Counted from the stretch's first letter, positions 46,691 through 58,162 are shown. The stretch: DNA of 64,000 nt from Anniella stebbinsi (GCA_029215795.1 JARDYH010000003.1:263967562-264031561), one strand, 5' to 3'. A program made the numbers and translations. The notes: generated from the sequence alone by a model not told the origin.

Positions 46691-47010
46691 TAGGGTGATC
46701 AGATAAAATCCAGGTCAGGGCTCATGTAACTTTAACAGTTGTAGAGAAAAGGGAATTTTATCCAGTGTGGTTTGTATGCAATTAGTTCCTGGTGAAATCT
46801 CCTCTTCATCAAAGCAATTAAAGTTGCATGCACTATACTAGAGTGACAAAATACAAAAGAAGGCAGGGCCCCTGCACCTTTAACTGTTGTGATGAAGAGG
46901 GAATATCACCAGGAACTAATTGCATACAAATGACCCTGGCTGAAATTCCCTTTTCTTTACAACTGTTAAAGTGACATGAGCCCTGACCTGGATTTTATCT
47001 GGTCAGCCTA
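46691..47010. mobile_element. 320-bp foldback hAT element, copy A
   Basis: Ends TAGGGTGATCAGAT and ATCTGGTCAGCCTA. Flanks TGCTAGGT and GGCTAGGT (7 of 8). Arms of about 140 bp are nearly complementary, meeting around a middle that itself carries a monomer end (CTAGAGTGACAAAATAC). Confidence 0.9.
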
Positions 47011-47017
47011 GGCTAGG

Positions 47018-47793
47018 TACCATTTTGGTCCAAACCAAATGCCTCATATTAGGTAATAGCTGGAATCCATGAACGTCTCCAATCCTGCTGAAATTTTAAG
47101 ATCTTTTAAAGTGGGCTCAAAACACTTTTAACATGGAAACTGTTGGTGCCCTGGATTGACTTTCTCTGTTCTTCTTTTTATTTTATTGATAACAATTTTT
47201 AAGAGTCAATTGACTTAAAAATAGTTGTGCAGAAGAGAAAAAATTCAGGAGGTGTAGCTAATTAAACAAGCTACAGCTGCTGAAATTCCCTCTTCTACAC
47301 AGCTAATCATTGGGACTTAAACATACATCACTTTGCCGGGATTATGTTCTTGCACTCTGATCCTGCTTGGATGTCAGAGGGATGATAGGAGTTGGAATAA
47401 AGAGAAATGAACTCCTATGCCCACTTCCCTGGAAGTAAGTTCCATTAAAATCAATGTGACATACTTCCCCGTTAAGTGAGTTTTAAGGTCAGGGTGAAAG
47501 ACACTTCATTTCTGAAACATCAAAAGAAGCTAATGCCCCTGTAACAAGATTATCTCTATGAAAGAGAAAGTGCAGTTGAAAAGTGAAGCATAGAGTAGAA
47601 TGTTTTGAAAGGATTGTTTGTTGTGACTATGTTTGCGAAGGGTATCTTTTTTAAAAAAGTAAAAGAAAATGGCCTATCTTTCATGGTGTGTGGAATCAAT
47701 CTTCCCTTTATTGTACTATAGAGAAAAGACACGCTGATGAGATAAGAGCATAGGTGATGTGGGCAGAGTTAGCTAGAGAGAGAGGGGGCGGGG
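47018..47793. other. stretch between foldback copies
   Basis: 47205-47310 includes a fragment related to the foldback arms (GTTGTGCAGAAGAG and CCTCTTCTACACAGC). 47418-47485 is a short repeat relic. Otherwise not recognised. Confidence 0.4.
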
Positions 47794-47801
47794 GTTATGG
47801 C

Positions 47802-48121
47802 TAGGCTGACCATATGAAAAGGAGGACAGGGCTCATGTAACTTTAACAGTTGTAGAGAAAAGGGAATTTCAGCAGGTGTCATTTGTATGCAGTTAGTTCC
47901 TGGTGAAATTCCCTCTTCATCACAACAGTTAAAGTTGCAGGCACTATACTAGAGTGACCATATACAAAAGAAGACAGGGCCCCTGCAACTTTAACTGTTG
48001 TGATGAAGAGGGGATTTCACCAGGAACTAATTGCATACAAATGACACTGGCTGAAATTCCCTTTTTTCTACAACTGTTAAAGTTAAATGAGCCCTGTCCT
48101 CCTTTTCATATGGTCAGCCTA
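47802..48121. mobile_element. 320-bp foldback hAT element, copy B
   Basis: Ends TAGGCTGACCATATGAAAAG and the inverse CTTTTCATATGGTCAGCCTA is at the other side. Flanks GTTATGGC and TTTATGGC (7 of 8). Same internal order as copies A, C and D. Confidence 0.93.
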
Positions 48122-48417
48122 TTTATGGCAAACACTGCAGGCTACCCTGTTACAGACAAAGCCATTATGACGTGTGGGTGGGTCTTGGCAGGAACAGAGG
48201 CAGAGCCAGTAGGGATCACCTTCTAAAAGTCTTCCCAATACCAGGTTACAATCTTGGGCTATGGGGTGAGATTGTCAGCAGCAAAGAATATTCATTTGTA
48301 CCCATGGATTGTCTTTGGAACAGGGAGAGAGCTATTTGTGGGCCATCTGAACAAAGGGCTAGTTTTCACGAGTGTGCAGAACCTGCTTGGATTGCAGCTG
48401 CCTCCCCCACATATTGC

Positions 48418-48542
48418 TAGGGTGGCCAGGTGCAAAAGAGGACAAGGCTCTTTAATAGTTGTCATGGGAGCTACACCTGCTGAAATCCTTCTTCTATACA
48501 CTGTTAAAGGTGCAGGAACCCTGTTTGCATGTGGCGAACCTA
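48418..48542. mobile_element. 125-bp relative of foldback element
   Basis: Starts TAGGGTGGCCAGGTGCAAAA and ends TTGCATGTGGCGAACCTA. A single-unit form with short arms. The flanks match at only 5 of 8 positions. Confidence 0.65.
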
Positions 48543-48849
48543 CACATCGGCTGAAATGGCTCTGCTTCTAGGCTCACGTGACAGCCACGCGTTGGATGCA
48601 GGGAACACATATGGATTGTGGGCATGACGTTCAGGGGAGAAACCCAGTCCCCAGAGCTCATACCATTGGCCTGGAAGAATTCATTTGCCAGGGCCATTCT
48701 TACTTTCCCAGGGGTTGTTTAGACCCCAGGGGTCTGGAGGGAAAGGCAGGAGAAGAGAATTCAAGACCACGAAGCCCATGCTGTCAGCTCTGGAAGAGAC
48801 TACCAGTAGCATGAGAGAATTCCTGCTGGTTTCTAAGTATATGTAAATG

Positions 48850-49169
48850 TAGGCTGACCATATGAAAAGGAGGACAGGGCTCATGTAACTTTAACAGTTG
48901 TAGAGAAAAGGGAATTTCAGCCAGTGTCATTTGTATGCAATTAGTTCCTGGTGAAATTCCCTCTTCATCACAACGGTTAAAGTTGCAGGGGCCCTGCCTT
49001 CTTTTGTATATGGTCACTCTAGTATAGTGCCTGCACCTTTAACTGTTGTGATGAAGAGGGAATTGCACCAGGAACTAATTGCATACAAATTACACTGGCT
49101 GAAATTCCCTTTTCTCTACAACTGTTAAAGTTACATGAGACCTGTCCTCCTTTTCATATGGTCAGCCTA
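48850..49169. mobile_element. 320-bp foldback hAT element, copy C
   Basis: The same inverted ends as copy B. A perfect 8-bp target duplication TGTAAATG lies at 48842-48849 and 49170-49177. This is the cleanest evidence for the hAT mechanism of the family. Confidence 0.95.
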
Positions 49170-49204
49170 TGTAAATGTGTGTCCTATATTTACTTTTTTT
49201 GTTT

Positions 49205-49280
49205 TAGTATTTCAGGTTATAAACTGCTTGAACGCATTAGCAGAAAGGTGGCATATATAAATGCAGTAAAGAAATACATA
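49205..49280 (+). repeat. LINE tail relic
   Basis: TTATAAACTGCTTGAACGC, GGTGGCATATATAAATGCAG and TAAAGAAAT resemble a LINE 3' tail. Confidence 0.4.
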
Positions 49281-49559
49281 GTCCAATGCATGTAGGCCCA
49301 AACCAGTTGTTTCCAAGATTTTAAGTAGGTTTGCAGTCATATGGCTTTGGCGATGTGCATTGGACTTGACCCCTATGGAAAACTTACATTCAGTGTGTTG
49401 CAGACTAGCGAATCTGGAGGAAGGGTGAGGTGTGTCCTTTGGAAGAAATGGGATCCCTCTGCCATGCACAAGTTGTAGGGTGACCAACTGACAGGATTTC
49501 CCTGTATTTTTCCTAGGTTTTGTTCTATTCTGGGTGTCAGGGGGGAATTTTCTGTAATT

Positions 49560-49980
49560 TTATACAATGTCCTCAAGGTTACCAGCGTGTGCACTACTGT
49601 CTTTAGGTCTTCCAACTCTAGGAAAGGGTACAGCTGGTGCAACAGCCGAAGCTGATAGTAGGTACTCCTGGCCGTCGCATCTATCTGGGCTGTCATTTTG
49701 AATGACAGTTCCAGGAGCACCCCCAAGCTGCGAATGCAGTATTTCAGGAGGAGTGTAGCTCCATCCAAAACTGGTTGACACACCTCCAAACCCAGGTCGG
49801 GGCCTTTGACAGCAAGCACCTCCGTCTTGTCTGGATTCAGCTTCAGTTTGTTTTTCCTCATCCAGCCTATTACCGCCTCCAAGCTTTCATTCAGAGGAGA
49901 CACACTATCCTTAGCTGATGCAGTTATCAAAGGCATAGAGAAATATATTTGGGTGTCATCGGCATACTGATAGCACCCCG
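49560..49980 (-). pseudogene. L2-type LINE reverse transcriptase remnant
   Basis: The minus strand 49936-49570 encodes RT thumb-region text: NESLEAVIGWMRKNKLKLNP, then DKTEVLAV, LLKYCIRSLGVLLE and STYYQLRLLHQLYPFLE. It is followed by frame drift. It is truncated at both ends, and the adjoining 50020-50648 is CR1 in the opposite orientation. Confidence 0.85.
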
Positions 49981-50019
49981 CCCCATGGTGTGGATGAGAT
50001 GCGAAATATTAAAAACTAA

Positions 50020-50648
50020 ATTAAAATGATCAGGGGATTGGAACAACTCCCCTGGGAGGAAAAGGTACAACAGCTAGGATTGTTTAGCTTAGAAAAGAGA
50101 TGGGTAAAGGGAGACGTGAGAGAGGTGTACAAAATTCCGCATGGTGTGGAGAATGTGAATAGGGAGACATTGTTCTCCCTCTCCCATAATGTTAGAACCC
50201 ATTGAGATCATCCCATGAAGCTGATTGGTGGGAGATTCAGGGCAAATAAAAGGAAGGATGTCTTCACACAGCGCAGAGTTAAACTATGGGATTTGCTACC
50301 ACAAGACAATTTGGATGGCTTTAAAAGGGGGTTGGAGATGTTCCTGGAAGAGGAGGCTGTTAATGGCTCCTAGTCCTTATTTATTTATTTATTTATTTAT
50401 TTATTTTATTCCATTTATATACCACCCCATAGCCGAAGCTCTCTGGGTGGTAGCTATGTGCTACCTCTAGTATCAGAGGCAGTAAGCCTATATACACCAG
50501 TTGCTGGGGAACATGGGCAAGGGGGTGCTGTTGCACCCATTGCCTGCTTGTGAGTTTCCCATGGGCAGCCGGGTGGCCACTATGGGAACAGAGTGCTGGA
50601 CTAGATGGACCATTAGCATGGTCCAGCATGGCTCTTCTTATGTTCTTA
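50020..50648 (+). mobile_element. CR1 LINE 3' end, split by a LINE tail
   Basis: Plus-strand CR1 text from AAAATGATCAGGGGATTGG to GGCTCTTCTTATGTTCTTA. Interrupted at 50377-50450. Confidence 0.85.
50377..50450 (-). mobile_element. L2 tail inserted in CR1
   Basis: (TTTA)n followed by ATACCACCCCATAGCCGAAG and CTCTCTGGG, the reverse of the L2 tail at 25680-25741. CR1 resumes at TAGCTATGTGCTACCTC. Confidence 0.8.
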
Positions 50649-50823
50649 ACCACCAAACCATCATGTATGGGGGGCTAGATAAACTCAGTTTATGCCTGGG
50701 TGTCAGCAGGAATCCCGGATGCCTCCAAATGCCAGGCATGACATGGGCCATTGCTGTCTCTTACTCAGGATGTTCTCTTAATTTCGGTTTTGTCACTGAG
50801 GTGTCTTCCAAGTAATAGTGCAG

Positions 50824-50942
50824 CCTTCCCTAATCCGATGCTGTCCAGAGGTCTTGGACTGCAACACCCATCATCCCAAGCCGGCAGTTGTAGTCCAAGT
50901 GTTGTGGTCCAAGATCTCTGGACTGCATCACATTAGGGAAGG
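50824..50942. mobile_element. hAT-like MITE, about 119 bp
   Basis: Ends CCTTCCCTAATCCGATGCTG and the inverse GCATCACATTAGGGAAGG. Inner arms TCTTGGACTGCAACACCC and GTAGTCCAAG. Confidence 0.72.
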
Positions 50943-50946
50943 TGGT

Positions 50947-51454
50947 AAGAGTGCTTACTTCTCTGGACTTTTTCCTTTCAAAGCAACCGCCGGATTAAGC
51001 CTCCTTGTCAGGCTGTCAAAGAAGCAGAATCTGGCTTGAAGATGTGCCATCAACCGACTCCTCCATATGGAAATGCCGGATAGCTAATCACTGCCCTGTG
51101 CTCTCCCAATGTCATTCTTCGAAGCCAGCTTTGAGCGGCGGCTGCTTCTGATCTGGAGGGGCAGGCTGATTTGAAATCAGTCGACGGATAGTCTTTCTGC
51201 TTGAAGAACCAGCAAGCATCCAGGTGGAAGCACCGGGAAGCAAGAGTCTTTAAATAAGAAACTGGGGAGGGAAAGGCCGGTCAGGCATGCAAAAACAGCT
51301 TTGCAAGTCATCATTCCGAAGTCGGCATTTAAATCTGTATGAAGCAGGGCACAGGAGAGGGGGGTGGGGAGAAGGGGGTGGGGAGAAGGAAAGGGTGAAA
51401 AAGACGTGTCTGAAGGGCAAGTCAGGGATAGGGTAAAGGAGCTGTCAGGTGATG
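50947..51454. other. intron 2 stretch, nothing recognised
   Basis: Repeat-poor, with a GGGGAGAAGGGGGTGGGG run near 51360. No gene. Confidence 0.4.
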
Positions 51455-51462
51455 CATAAAAG

Positions 51463-51782
51463 TAGGCTGACCATATGAAAACAAGGACAGGGCTCATGTA
51501 ACTTTAACAGTTGTAGAGAAAAGGGAACTTCAGCCTGTGTCATTTGTATGCAATTAGTTCCTGGTGAAATTCCCTCTTCATCACAACAGTTAAAGTTGCA
51601 GGCACTATACTAGAGTGACCATAGACAAAAGAAGGCAGGGCCCCTGCAACTTTAAGTGTTGTAATGAAGAGGGAATTTCACCAGGAACTAATTGCATACA
51701 AATGACACTGGCTGAAATTCCCTTTTCTCTACAACTGTTAAAGTTACATGAGCCCTGTCCTCCTTTTCATATGGTCAGCCTA
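51463..51782. mobile_element. 320-bp foldback hAT element, copy D
   Basis: Ends TAGGCTGACCATATGAAAAC and CATATGGTCAGCCTA, with the same internal order. The flanks CATAAAAG and ATAAAAAG are similar but shifted, so the duplication has decayed. Confidence 0.9.
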
Positions 51783-52093
51783 ATAAAAAGGGGAAGGAAC
51801 CAAGGAATTCAGAGCTTGTAAACATGCAAACAGCAGGTGCAGTATTCAAACTGTTCCTGGACTATACCACTGCATGGGGAGTGGACTGCATGTTTGAATG
51901 CTCCTCCTTGTAAAAACTCCCTGTGTGTATAAAATTAGAAGGCAAAGAGAACGTAGCAGGCTAGCCTGATTTGGGATGAGGTATGGGATGGGGTTTTCCC
52001 TTTTCCCCCGTGTGATTCCCCCCACTTGTAGTTCAAAGTGGTACGATCCAGGAACAGTTTGCCTTCTCATTTGCCTTTTTGTATGAACTAAGG

Positions 52094-52219
52094 TGCAATG
52101 CCGTGCATGTGTAGACTGAAAAAAGTGCTGCAACTCCCAGCATTCCCCAGCCAGCTGTCTTGGGAATGCTGGGAATTGTAGGACTTTTTTTGGTCTAAAC
52201 ATGCATAGGATTATGCCCT
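52094..52219. mobile_element. small palindromic MITE
   Basis: GCAATGCCGTGCATGTGTAG, AAAAAAGTGCTGCAACTCCC and AGCATTCC at the left are mirrored by GGAATGCTGGGAATTGTAGG, ACTTTTTTTGGTCTAAACAT and GCAT at the right. A half copy is at 34870-34925. Confidence 0.7.
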
Positions 52220-52493
52220 TGGGCTGTTTGTTTGGAAGCAAATGCCAGTGATTCAACTGAGAGAGTGTTGCAATCCCTGAGCCAGCCAATCAATTAGAAG
52301 AGGGGATTTCCACAGATGTAGCTATTTTTTTACTTCTTCCCAGCAAGGTGCACCAGTCAACATCTCCCTTTCTGCATAACCATTGGAAAAGAAATGGAGA
52401 GTATCAGTTTGGGAAGGCCAGAGAAGGGATTGATTTTCTGCATTTCTTATCACATGTGATTACTTCTCCCCATGGGAGCTCAGTGGTTCTAGC

Positions 52494-53575
52494 TAGGGAT
52501 GTGCACTGGATCGGACCCGATCCACGATCCGAGTCCGGTCCAGTGGGAAATCGGATAAATTATCCGATTTCCGATCCCGCAGCTGGATCGGCCGATCCAA
52601 TCCGAACCGGTCCGAAAAGGCTCCGAACCGGTTCGGAGGATCGGCGGATCGGCGGGCGCCCACTGGCGCCCACCGCCGCTTCCATTGGCGGGCACCAGCG
52701 GGCGCCTGCTGATGAAAGTGGACAGCGGGGGGGGAGGGAGGAGGGGGGCGCTTACCTTCTCGGCCCGTCCGCTCCCGTCCGGCACTAGCAGCTACTCCCA
52801 GCGGGCTCCGCGGCCTGCTCTAGGGTGGCGCGCCGGGTGATGTTATCACCCGGCGCGCTACTCTAGAGCAGGCCGCGGAGCCTGCTGGTGGTAGCCGCCG
52901 GCCCCGGACGGGAGCGGACGGGCCGAGAAGGTAAGGAGGGGGTGCGTGGAGGGGAGGAGGGGGCGCGCGGAGGGGGGAGGGGGGCCCTTACCTTCCCGGC
53001 CCGGCGGCTCCCGTCCGGCGCCGGCGCCTACTACTCCCAGCAGGCTCTGCGGCCTGCTCTAGGGTGGCGCGCCGGGTGATGTCATCACCCGGCGCGCTAC
53101 TCGAGAGTAGGCCGCGGAGCCCGCTGGTAGTAGCCGCCGGCGCCGGACGGGAGCGGACGGGCCGAGAAGGTAAGCAGTGGCGGGGAAGGGGGCTTACCCC
53201 CCCCAGAGCCGTCCGCTTCTATCCGCTGGCGCCCGCGGGCGCCAGCGGATGGAAGCGGGCGGCCCCAGGGGGGGTAGGGAGCGCGGGGGAGGGGGCTTAC
53301 CTGCCGGGGCCGTCCACAGCGGACGGCCCCGGGGGGGGGAGGGAGTTAGGCCCCCCCTCACCCACCCGCCGCCATTTTTTTCTCATAGACTTGCATTGCA
53401 ATGCAAGTCTATGGGGAAAAAAATGGCGGCCGATCCAAAAATTAACGATTTTTGGGTCGGGATCGGACTCGATCCGGTCCGGGGGGCCTCCGATTTTGTC
53501 CGAACCGGTCCGGGACAAAATTGGAGGTCCCGATCCGGGTCCCGATCCGATCCGGGGGGTCCGTGCACACCCCTA
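52494..53575. mobile_element. GC-rich palindromic hAT-like element, copy 2 (1082 bp)
   Basis: The same ends as copy 1 at 43559. A perfect 8-bp target duplication GTTCTAGC lies at 52486-52493 and 53576-53583. Palindromes are centred near 52842 and 53082, with the terminal hairpin at 53369-53430. CTTACC or GGTAAG strings are at 52751, 52930, 52987, 53169, 53193 and 53296. The two copies are collinear throughout. No coding capacity. Confidence 0.93.
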
Positions 53576-53865
53576 GTTCTAGCCAATGAGTGACTGCAAC
53601 AAAAAGGGATTCCTTGCATGTGTGAATGGTCCCTCACAGAGAAACCACCACAGAAAGGACACTCATCTATTCTCACATCATTGAATGCATTTTTTTAAAA
53701 AAGTAGTCACTTTGCGCATTTAGTTTCCCATAATCAAGTATACAGAAGCCAAATGATGTACATGAAGACACATACAGGGTGGAAACTTGATCCTGGAAAC
53801 AAACCGAAGGCCATGTGAATGTGCCCATAGTACCTCATTCTTGAAAACACAGTGACAGCTCTAGC

Positions 53866-54054
53866 TAGTGGCTCCGATGTCAGTGGGGTGCTGAATCCGG
53901 TCCGGGTTTCAATCCGAACCTGTCAGAACTCTAAAGAAGCTATCCAAAGTGTGGAAGCACCTTGGATAGCTCTTTCAGAGTTCTGACTGGTTCGGATTGA
54001 AACCCGGACCGGATTCACTGCCTCACTGACATCGGAGCCAGTAGCCTTCACTGG
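53866..54054. mobile_element. family P MITE, near complete
   Basis: CTAGTGGCTCCGATGTCAGT at the left faces ACTGACATCGGAGCCAGTAG at the right. Middle arms GAACTCTAAAGAAGCTATCC and GGATAGCTCTTTCAGAGTTC. Almost fully self-complementary. Confidence 0.85.
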
Positions 54055-54058
54055 CCAG

Positions 54059-54568
54059 CTGTTTTTTAAGGTCTAAAGTTTTGGGTGCCTCTTAAGAGAC
54101 TCAGAGGCAGATGGAATCTATTAATAACTGGCTCACTTTAAAAAATCTATCTCAGAATACACTAAGTGATCTGCTTCCTTTGGAAAGTATTGATCCTTGT
54201 GTTGCTGAGAAGGGGCATGTGGGCTAAGTACCTGGAGTCCAGGTATTCTTGGTGCAAAGGTACAAAAAGGCTACTAAAGCATCCAGATGAGAAGCTAAGT
54301 TAGTTGCATTTCAGATTAAAGATGTTTCTCTTCGGGCAAAAAACTGGAGCTCAACATTGGGGGAACTGTGCTTTGGTGTGCTGCATTATTCCTGGTGTTT
54401 TTCTGAAAGCTGGCATGATGTGGCGCGGTAGCCCTCCCCCAAAGGAATAAGGATTTTGGCCTCTGGTTCTGTCTTGTCCTGGCTGAGAAGTGATGGTTGA
54501 GTCAGAAGGGGATAAATCCAGCAAGCAGTCTGAGCAGAAACAGAGGACAGACGAGGAAACAGACCGGC
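54059..54568. other. intron 2 stretch, nothing recognised
   Basis: Unique-looking. No exon or repeat family. Confidence 0.35.
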
Positions 54569-54970
54569 ATGGTTTCATAGCATCAGAGTTGGAAGGGGCC
54601 ATTTAGGCCATCGAGTCCAACCCCCTGCTTAGTGAGGAATCCATTTTAAAGAACCCTTGACAGATGGCTGTCCAGTCTTTGCTTGAATAAACAAAGATCA
54701 CATCACCTTCTTAGGCAGTTGGTTCCATTGTCTGATTGCTCTGACCATTAGGATGTTTTTCCCGATACCCAACCGAAATTTCTCTTCCTGTAACTTAAGT
54801 TCATTATTTCATGTCCTCCTGTCTTGGATGATAGGGAACACTCTTCTGTGTGACAACCCGTTCGATACTTGAAAAGTGCTGTCATATCTTCCCTTAGTCT
54901 TCCCTTCTCAAGTCTAAACATATCCAGTCCTCTGATCATCTCTTTTGCCCTTCTCTGAACTTGTTCCAAT
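54569..54970 (-). mobile_element. CR1 LINE 3' end
   Basis: Reversed CR1 starting at CATAGCATCAGAGTTGGAAG. The minus strand 54969-54760 encodes EQVQRRAKEMIRGLDMFRLE and a KGRLREDMTALFKYRTGCHT motif, the CR1 C-terminal end, with frameshifts. Confidence 0.88.
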
Positions 54971-55391
54971 TCATCTGAATCCTACTTAAAGTGTGGGGGC
55001 ATCCAGAACAGTTTCATCAAGGTCCAGATGCCTGAAGAGAAGAGTGGTTGGTAAGTCTTTCAGGACCCTGGACAGAGCACAGACCTCAGACAGCTTGCTT
55101 TGAGGAAAGCTGCTTCCTTTGATGCTCACCGAACCAGACCACCCATCTTAGGCTCCACTCCCTTACTGAGGAGTGCAGAGCCTTGAAGGGGCATCACTTT
55201 GGCCTGGAACCCAGCACTCCATCACCAATTCGTGAGTTCATGCCAGGTGTGCCGCTTGCTGGTCTGTGGAGAGTGATGCCCATGGAGGTGAGGTGCCGGA
55301 CCTAGGCTTGTGACTACAATCTCTGCCCTGGACTTGTTGATCTCCTGATCAGGGGGCTTGGGAGGCTTAATTACCTTGGCCCTGGGAGTAG

Positions 55392-55830
55392 TCAGGATGT
55401 TGGAGAAATGTGCAACAGAATCAAATGAGTTCGGTGTCCTTTGAATCTGACCAGCAGACTCAGCAGTGAACCAGCTTTTTCCAACTCATTTGATGCATTC
55501 TGAGGAGTTGTGGCTCAGTTATTATTATTATTATTATTATTATTATTTTACGTTTTGCAATTTTATGGAAATTTAGTCATAGAAAAATAAGTAAATAAGT
55601 AAAATACCAGCAAAAAATGTGCACTTCCCCCATAGGCTCAAACATGAAATGCACATGGGGGGGGGGTTTCACATTTTCGTGAATGTGAATTTGCAGAAAT
55701 GTGATGTTTTTGTAAATTCAAGAAATTGGAAAAAAATCCAATTCCACAATGAGAGGATGATGGGAGGAAAGGCACCTGACAATCCACCAAACACAGATGG
55801 AACAGATTTTACAGAATCTGTACATCCCTA
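55392..55830. mobile_element. hAT-like MITE related to 24413-24744
   Basis: Left end AGGATGTTGGAGAAATGTGC. Right end TCTGTACATCCCTA. Shares AGGAAAGGCACCTGACAATC and GATGGAACAGATTTTA with the other copy. A (TTA)n run at 55517-55548 lies inside. No target duplication is visible. Confidence 0.72.
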
Positions 55831-57624
55831 CTTTCTGGTGCAGTGTGGGCTGCATGCCTCCTCCATCAGCACTGCTGGCCTCTCAGTCTATATCTTTGTC
55901 AGTGCTGGAAGCCTTTCAGTCCTACTCCACCCCCTAGGCCCTGGCCAGCCTGCTTCCCTTGTTGCCTTTCTATGTTCTGACATACATCTTCCCCATGCCC
56001 ATGGTGTGGCTTCCCCTCCTTGCTTAGGCCCTCCGGCCTGCCCTGCCTTTCTCTTCAATCTGGATGGTCACAGCCAGGGGCCTTTCTGTGACATTTGGGT
56101 GAGCAGTTCAGCCAGTTATGGCCAGAAGCTTCACCACCATTGCTACAAAATCCAGCAGTAAATCACAGTATAGATTGAGAAGCAGGCTGTCAATTTGAAA
56201 TCTTTGTGCCTGAGCCTTAAGGTGCTCAATTTTTGCTCGGGGCTCATGAATTTTGGTGTGTGGGGAGGGAGAATCTAACCTAGAGAAGAAGAAGCCTTCT
56301 GATCCACAATCTGCAGCTGTTACTTTGGGTACTGCAGCAGCAAGAGAATGGGACACTAGGCAGATCCTTATTGGAGTAACAACTACTCTGAAGCTAAGAA
56401 AGCTCCCTTGAATCCAGCCATTAAACACTCTTCCTCCATGCATGCTTGTGCTTGAGATACTTTGGCAATGTTAGGAATGGTTCCCTCCTCATCCCAAAAA
56501 ACACTTGGCACCAATAGGGTTGGCTCCAGGTAAGAAGGGGCCCTGGACAAAGTTCCCTTTTGTGGGTGTTCCCTGGTTTACTTGCCAGTGGTAGCAGCAG
56601 CTGCCCTATAATTTCCTACAGTGCCCAATGAAGTGTCACTTTGAGAGATTGTGGGAAATTAAGACAGAGGTTTGCAGACCCAACTACCCAGTGTGGGGAG
56701 CCCAGAGCAGATGTAAGGAATGGAGGACCCTGGCAGCTGCCATAGGATGCTAGATGTTGGTGAGCAATATATTTTATTCTTTTCACTTTAGTTGGAGTTG
56801 CATAGAGTTGGGCTGCTGTACCATTTCAAGCTGTGGATTCTGTCTGTTGAGGCCCTGCACTGTAGCCTGGGTTGCAGGGTTCTGCTGTGGACCAGTTCTT
56901 AAAAAGGGGTGATATTGGGTCAGGTCAGATTACTCAAGGAAGCAAGATGGAAAGAGATCAGCACCATGGAAAGCTCAGAGTGGTTCTGAGGCTTGTAGCC
57001 AGATGGGGTTGTCTCTGTGTTGCTCCAACAAGGAGCAGAGTAAGACTGAGGTTTAAATAAGAGAGTGGCTGAATTTAAACTGCTGGATCCCAAGTTTATA
57101 CTGAATGAGGCCTTTTCTCTTAAAGGGGCCTACCCCATTTTAGAAATCTCGGGTTGTAACATTGTGGTGGTGGCATGCCAGTTTCCTCAAGACTTGAATC
57201 TTCCAAGTCTAAGGATGGTAATGTGATCTACTCTGGATGCAGGAGAATTGGTCCCTGGGGGTCTTTCTGGGGAATTGGGACTCAGGAAGGTGGAAGTCTC
57301 ATGTTGCTTTTCTATAGCCGAGCCCTCTCTCTCAACCATTAACTTTGGAGCCTTTTCCTCTAAGGATGAAGGTTTGGCGTCCTGGTCTATGATAGCTGAG
57401 CATTTAAACAATCAGACATTCAAGCTGAACTTTGTGGGTGGGGTTGGTTGCATCTTTTTTTATTTCATCTTCTCCTGTCCTCCATAAATTTAAGAAGATG
57501 CTTACTGGAGCTACCTTGCAGCATCAGTGATTAATAATTGGATGAACAGAGGTGTGTGTGTTTGTGGGTGTGTGTCTTCTGCATGCCACAGTGAGGGTCT
57601 GAAGAGGCCTGTTCACAGTGGCAG
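55831..57624. other. intron 2 stretch, nothing recognised
   Basis: 1.8 kb. A 180-codon open frame at 55619-56161 lies partly in the MITE and has no domain. Text near 56850-57200 has a retroelement-like feel (TTAAAAAGGGGTGATATTGGG) but no diagnostic ends. Confidence 0.35.
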
Positions 57625-57995
57625 CCAATGAAACTGAATGGTGGGTGATTCAGGACAGACAAAAAGAAGTCCCCCTTCACAAAGCACATGGTTAAACTAT
57701 GGAATTAGCTAGCACAACATGTGAGGACCACCAGCCTAGACCAAAAGGAATTAGACTAATTAATGCAGGAGAAGGCTGTCAATGTCTACTAGTCGTGATG
57801 ACTTTATATTACCTTCAGTATCAGAGGCACCATGCCTCTCATTACCAACGGATGAGGAACATGAGTGGAAGAATCCCATTGCCTCATGTGGTGCTTGGGG
57901 GCTTCCCAGAGGCATCTGGTTGGCTACCATGCAGACAGGATGGTGGACCAGTTAGGCCTTTTATCTGATGCAGCAGGGCTGTTCTTACACTCCTT
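57625..57995 (+). mobile_element. CR1 LINE 3' end, diverged
   Basis: GGTGGGTGATTCAGGACAGAC, GTTAAACTATGGAATTAGCT and CTTTATATTACCTTCAGTATC follow the CR1 order seen at 37232-37590. Confidence 0.8.
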
Positions 57996-58162
57996 ATGAT
58001 AGTTCTGCACATGTGGTCGGCAATGGCTTGCCTGCCAGTGCATGATAATGATGGGCCCACACAGTATAAGAATTTGCCACACCTGAGATGGTCACGTTGA
58101 GAGGCCTCCACTTAGAGTATAGGAAAAGCCCCTACTAGATCATCAGAGCAAAAGCCAATCCA

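Noticed and set aside
55619..56161. 180-codon open frame
   Set aside because: It begins inside a MITE and has no recognisable family features.
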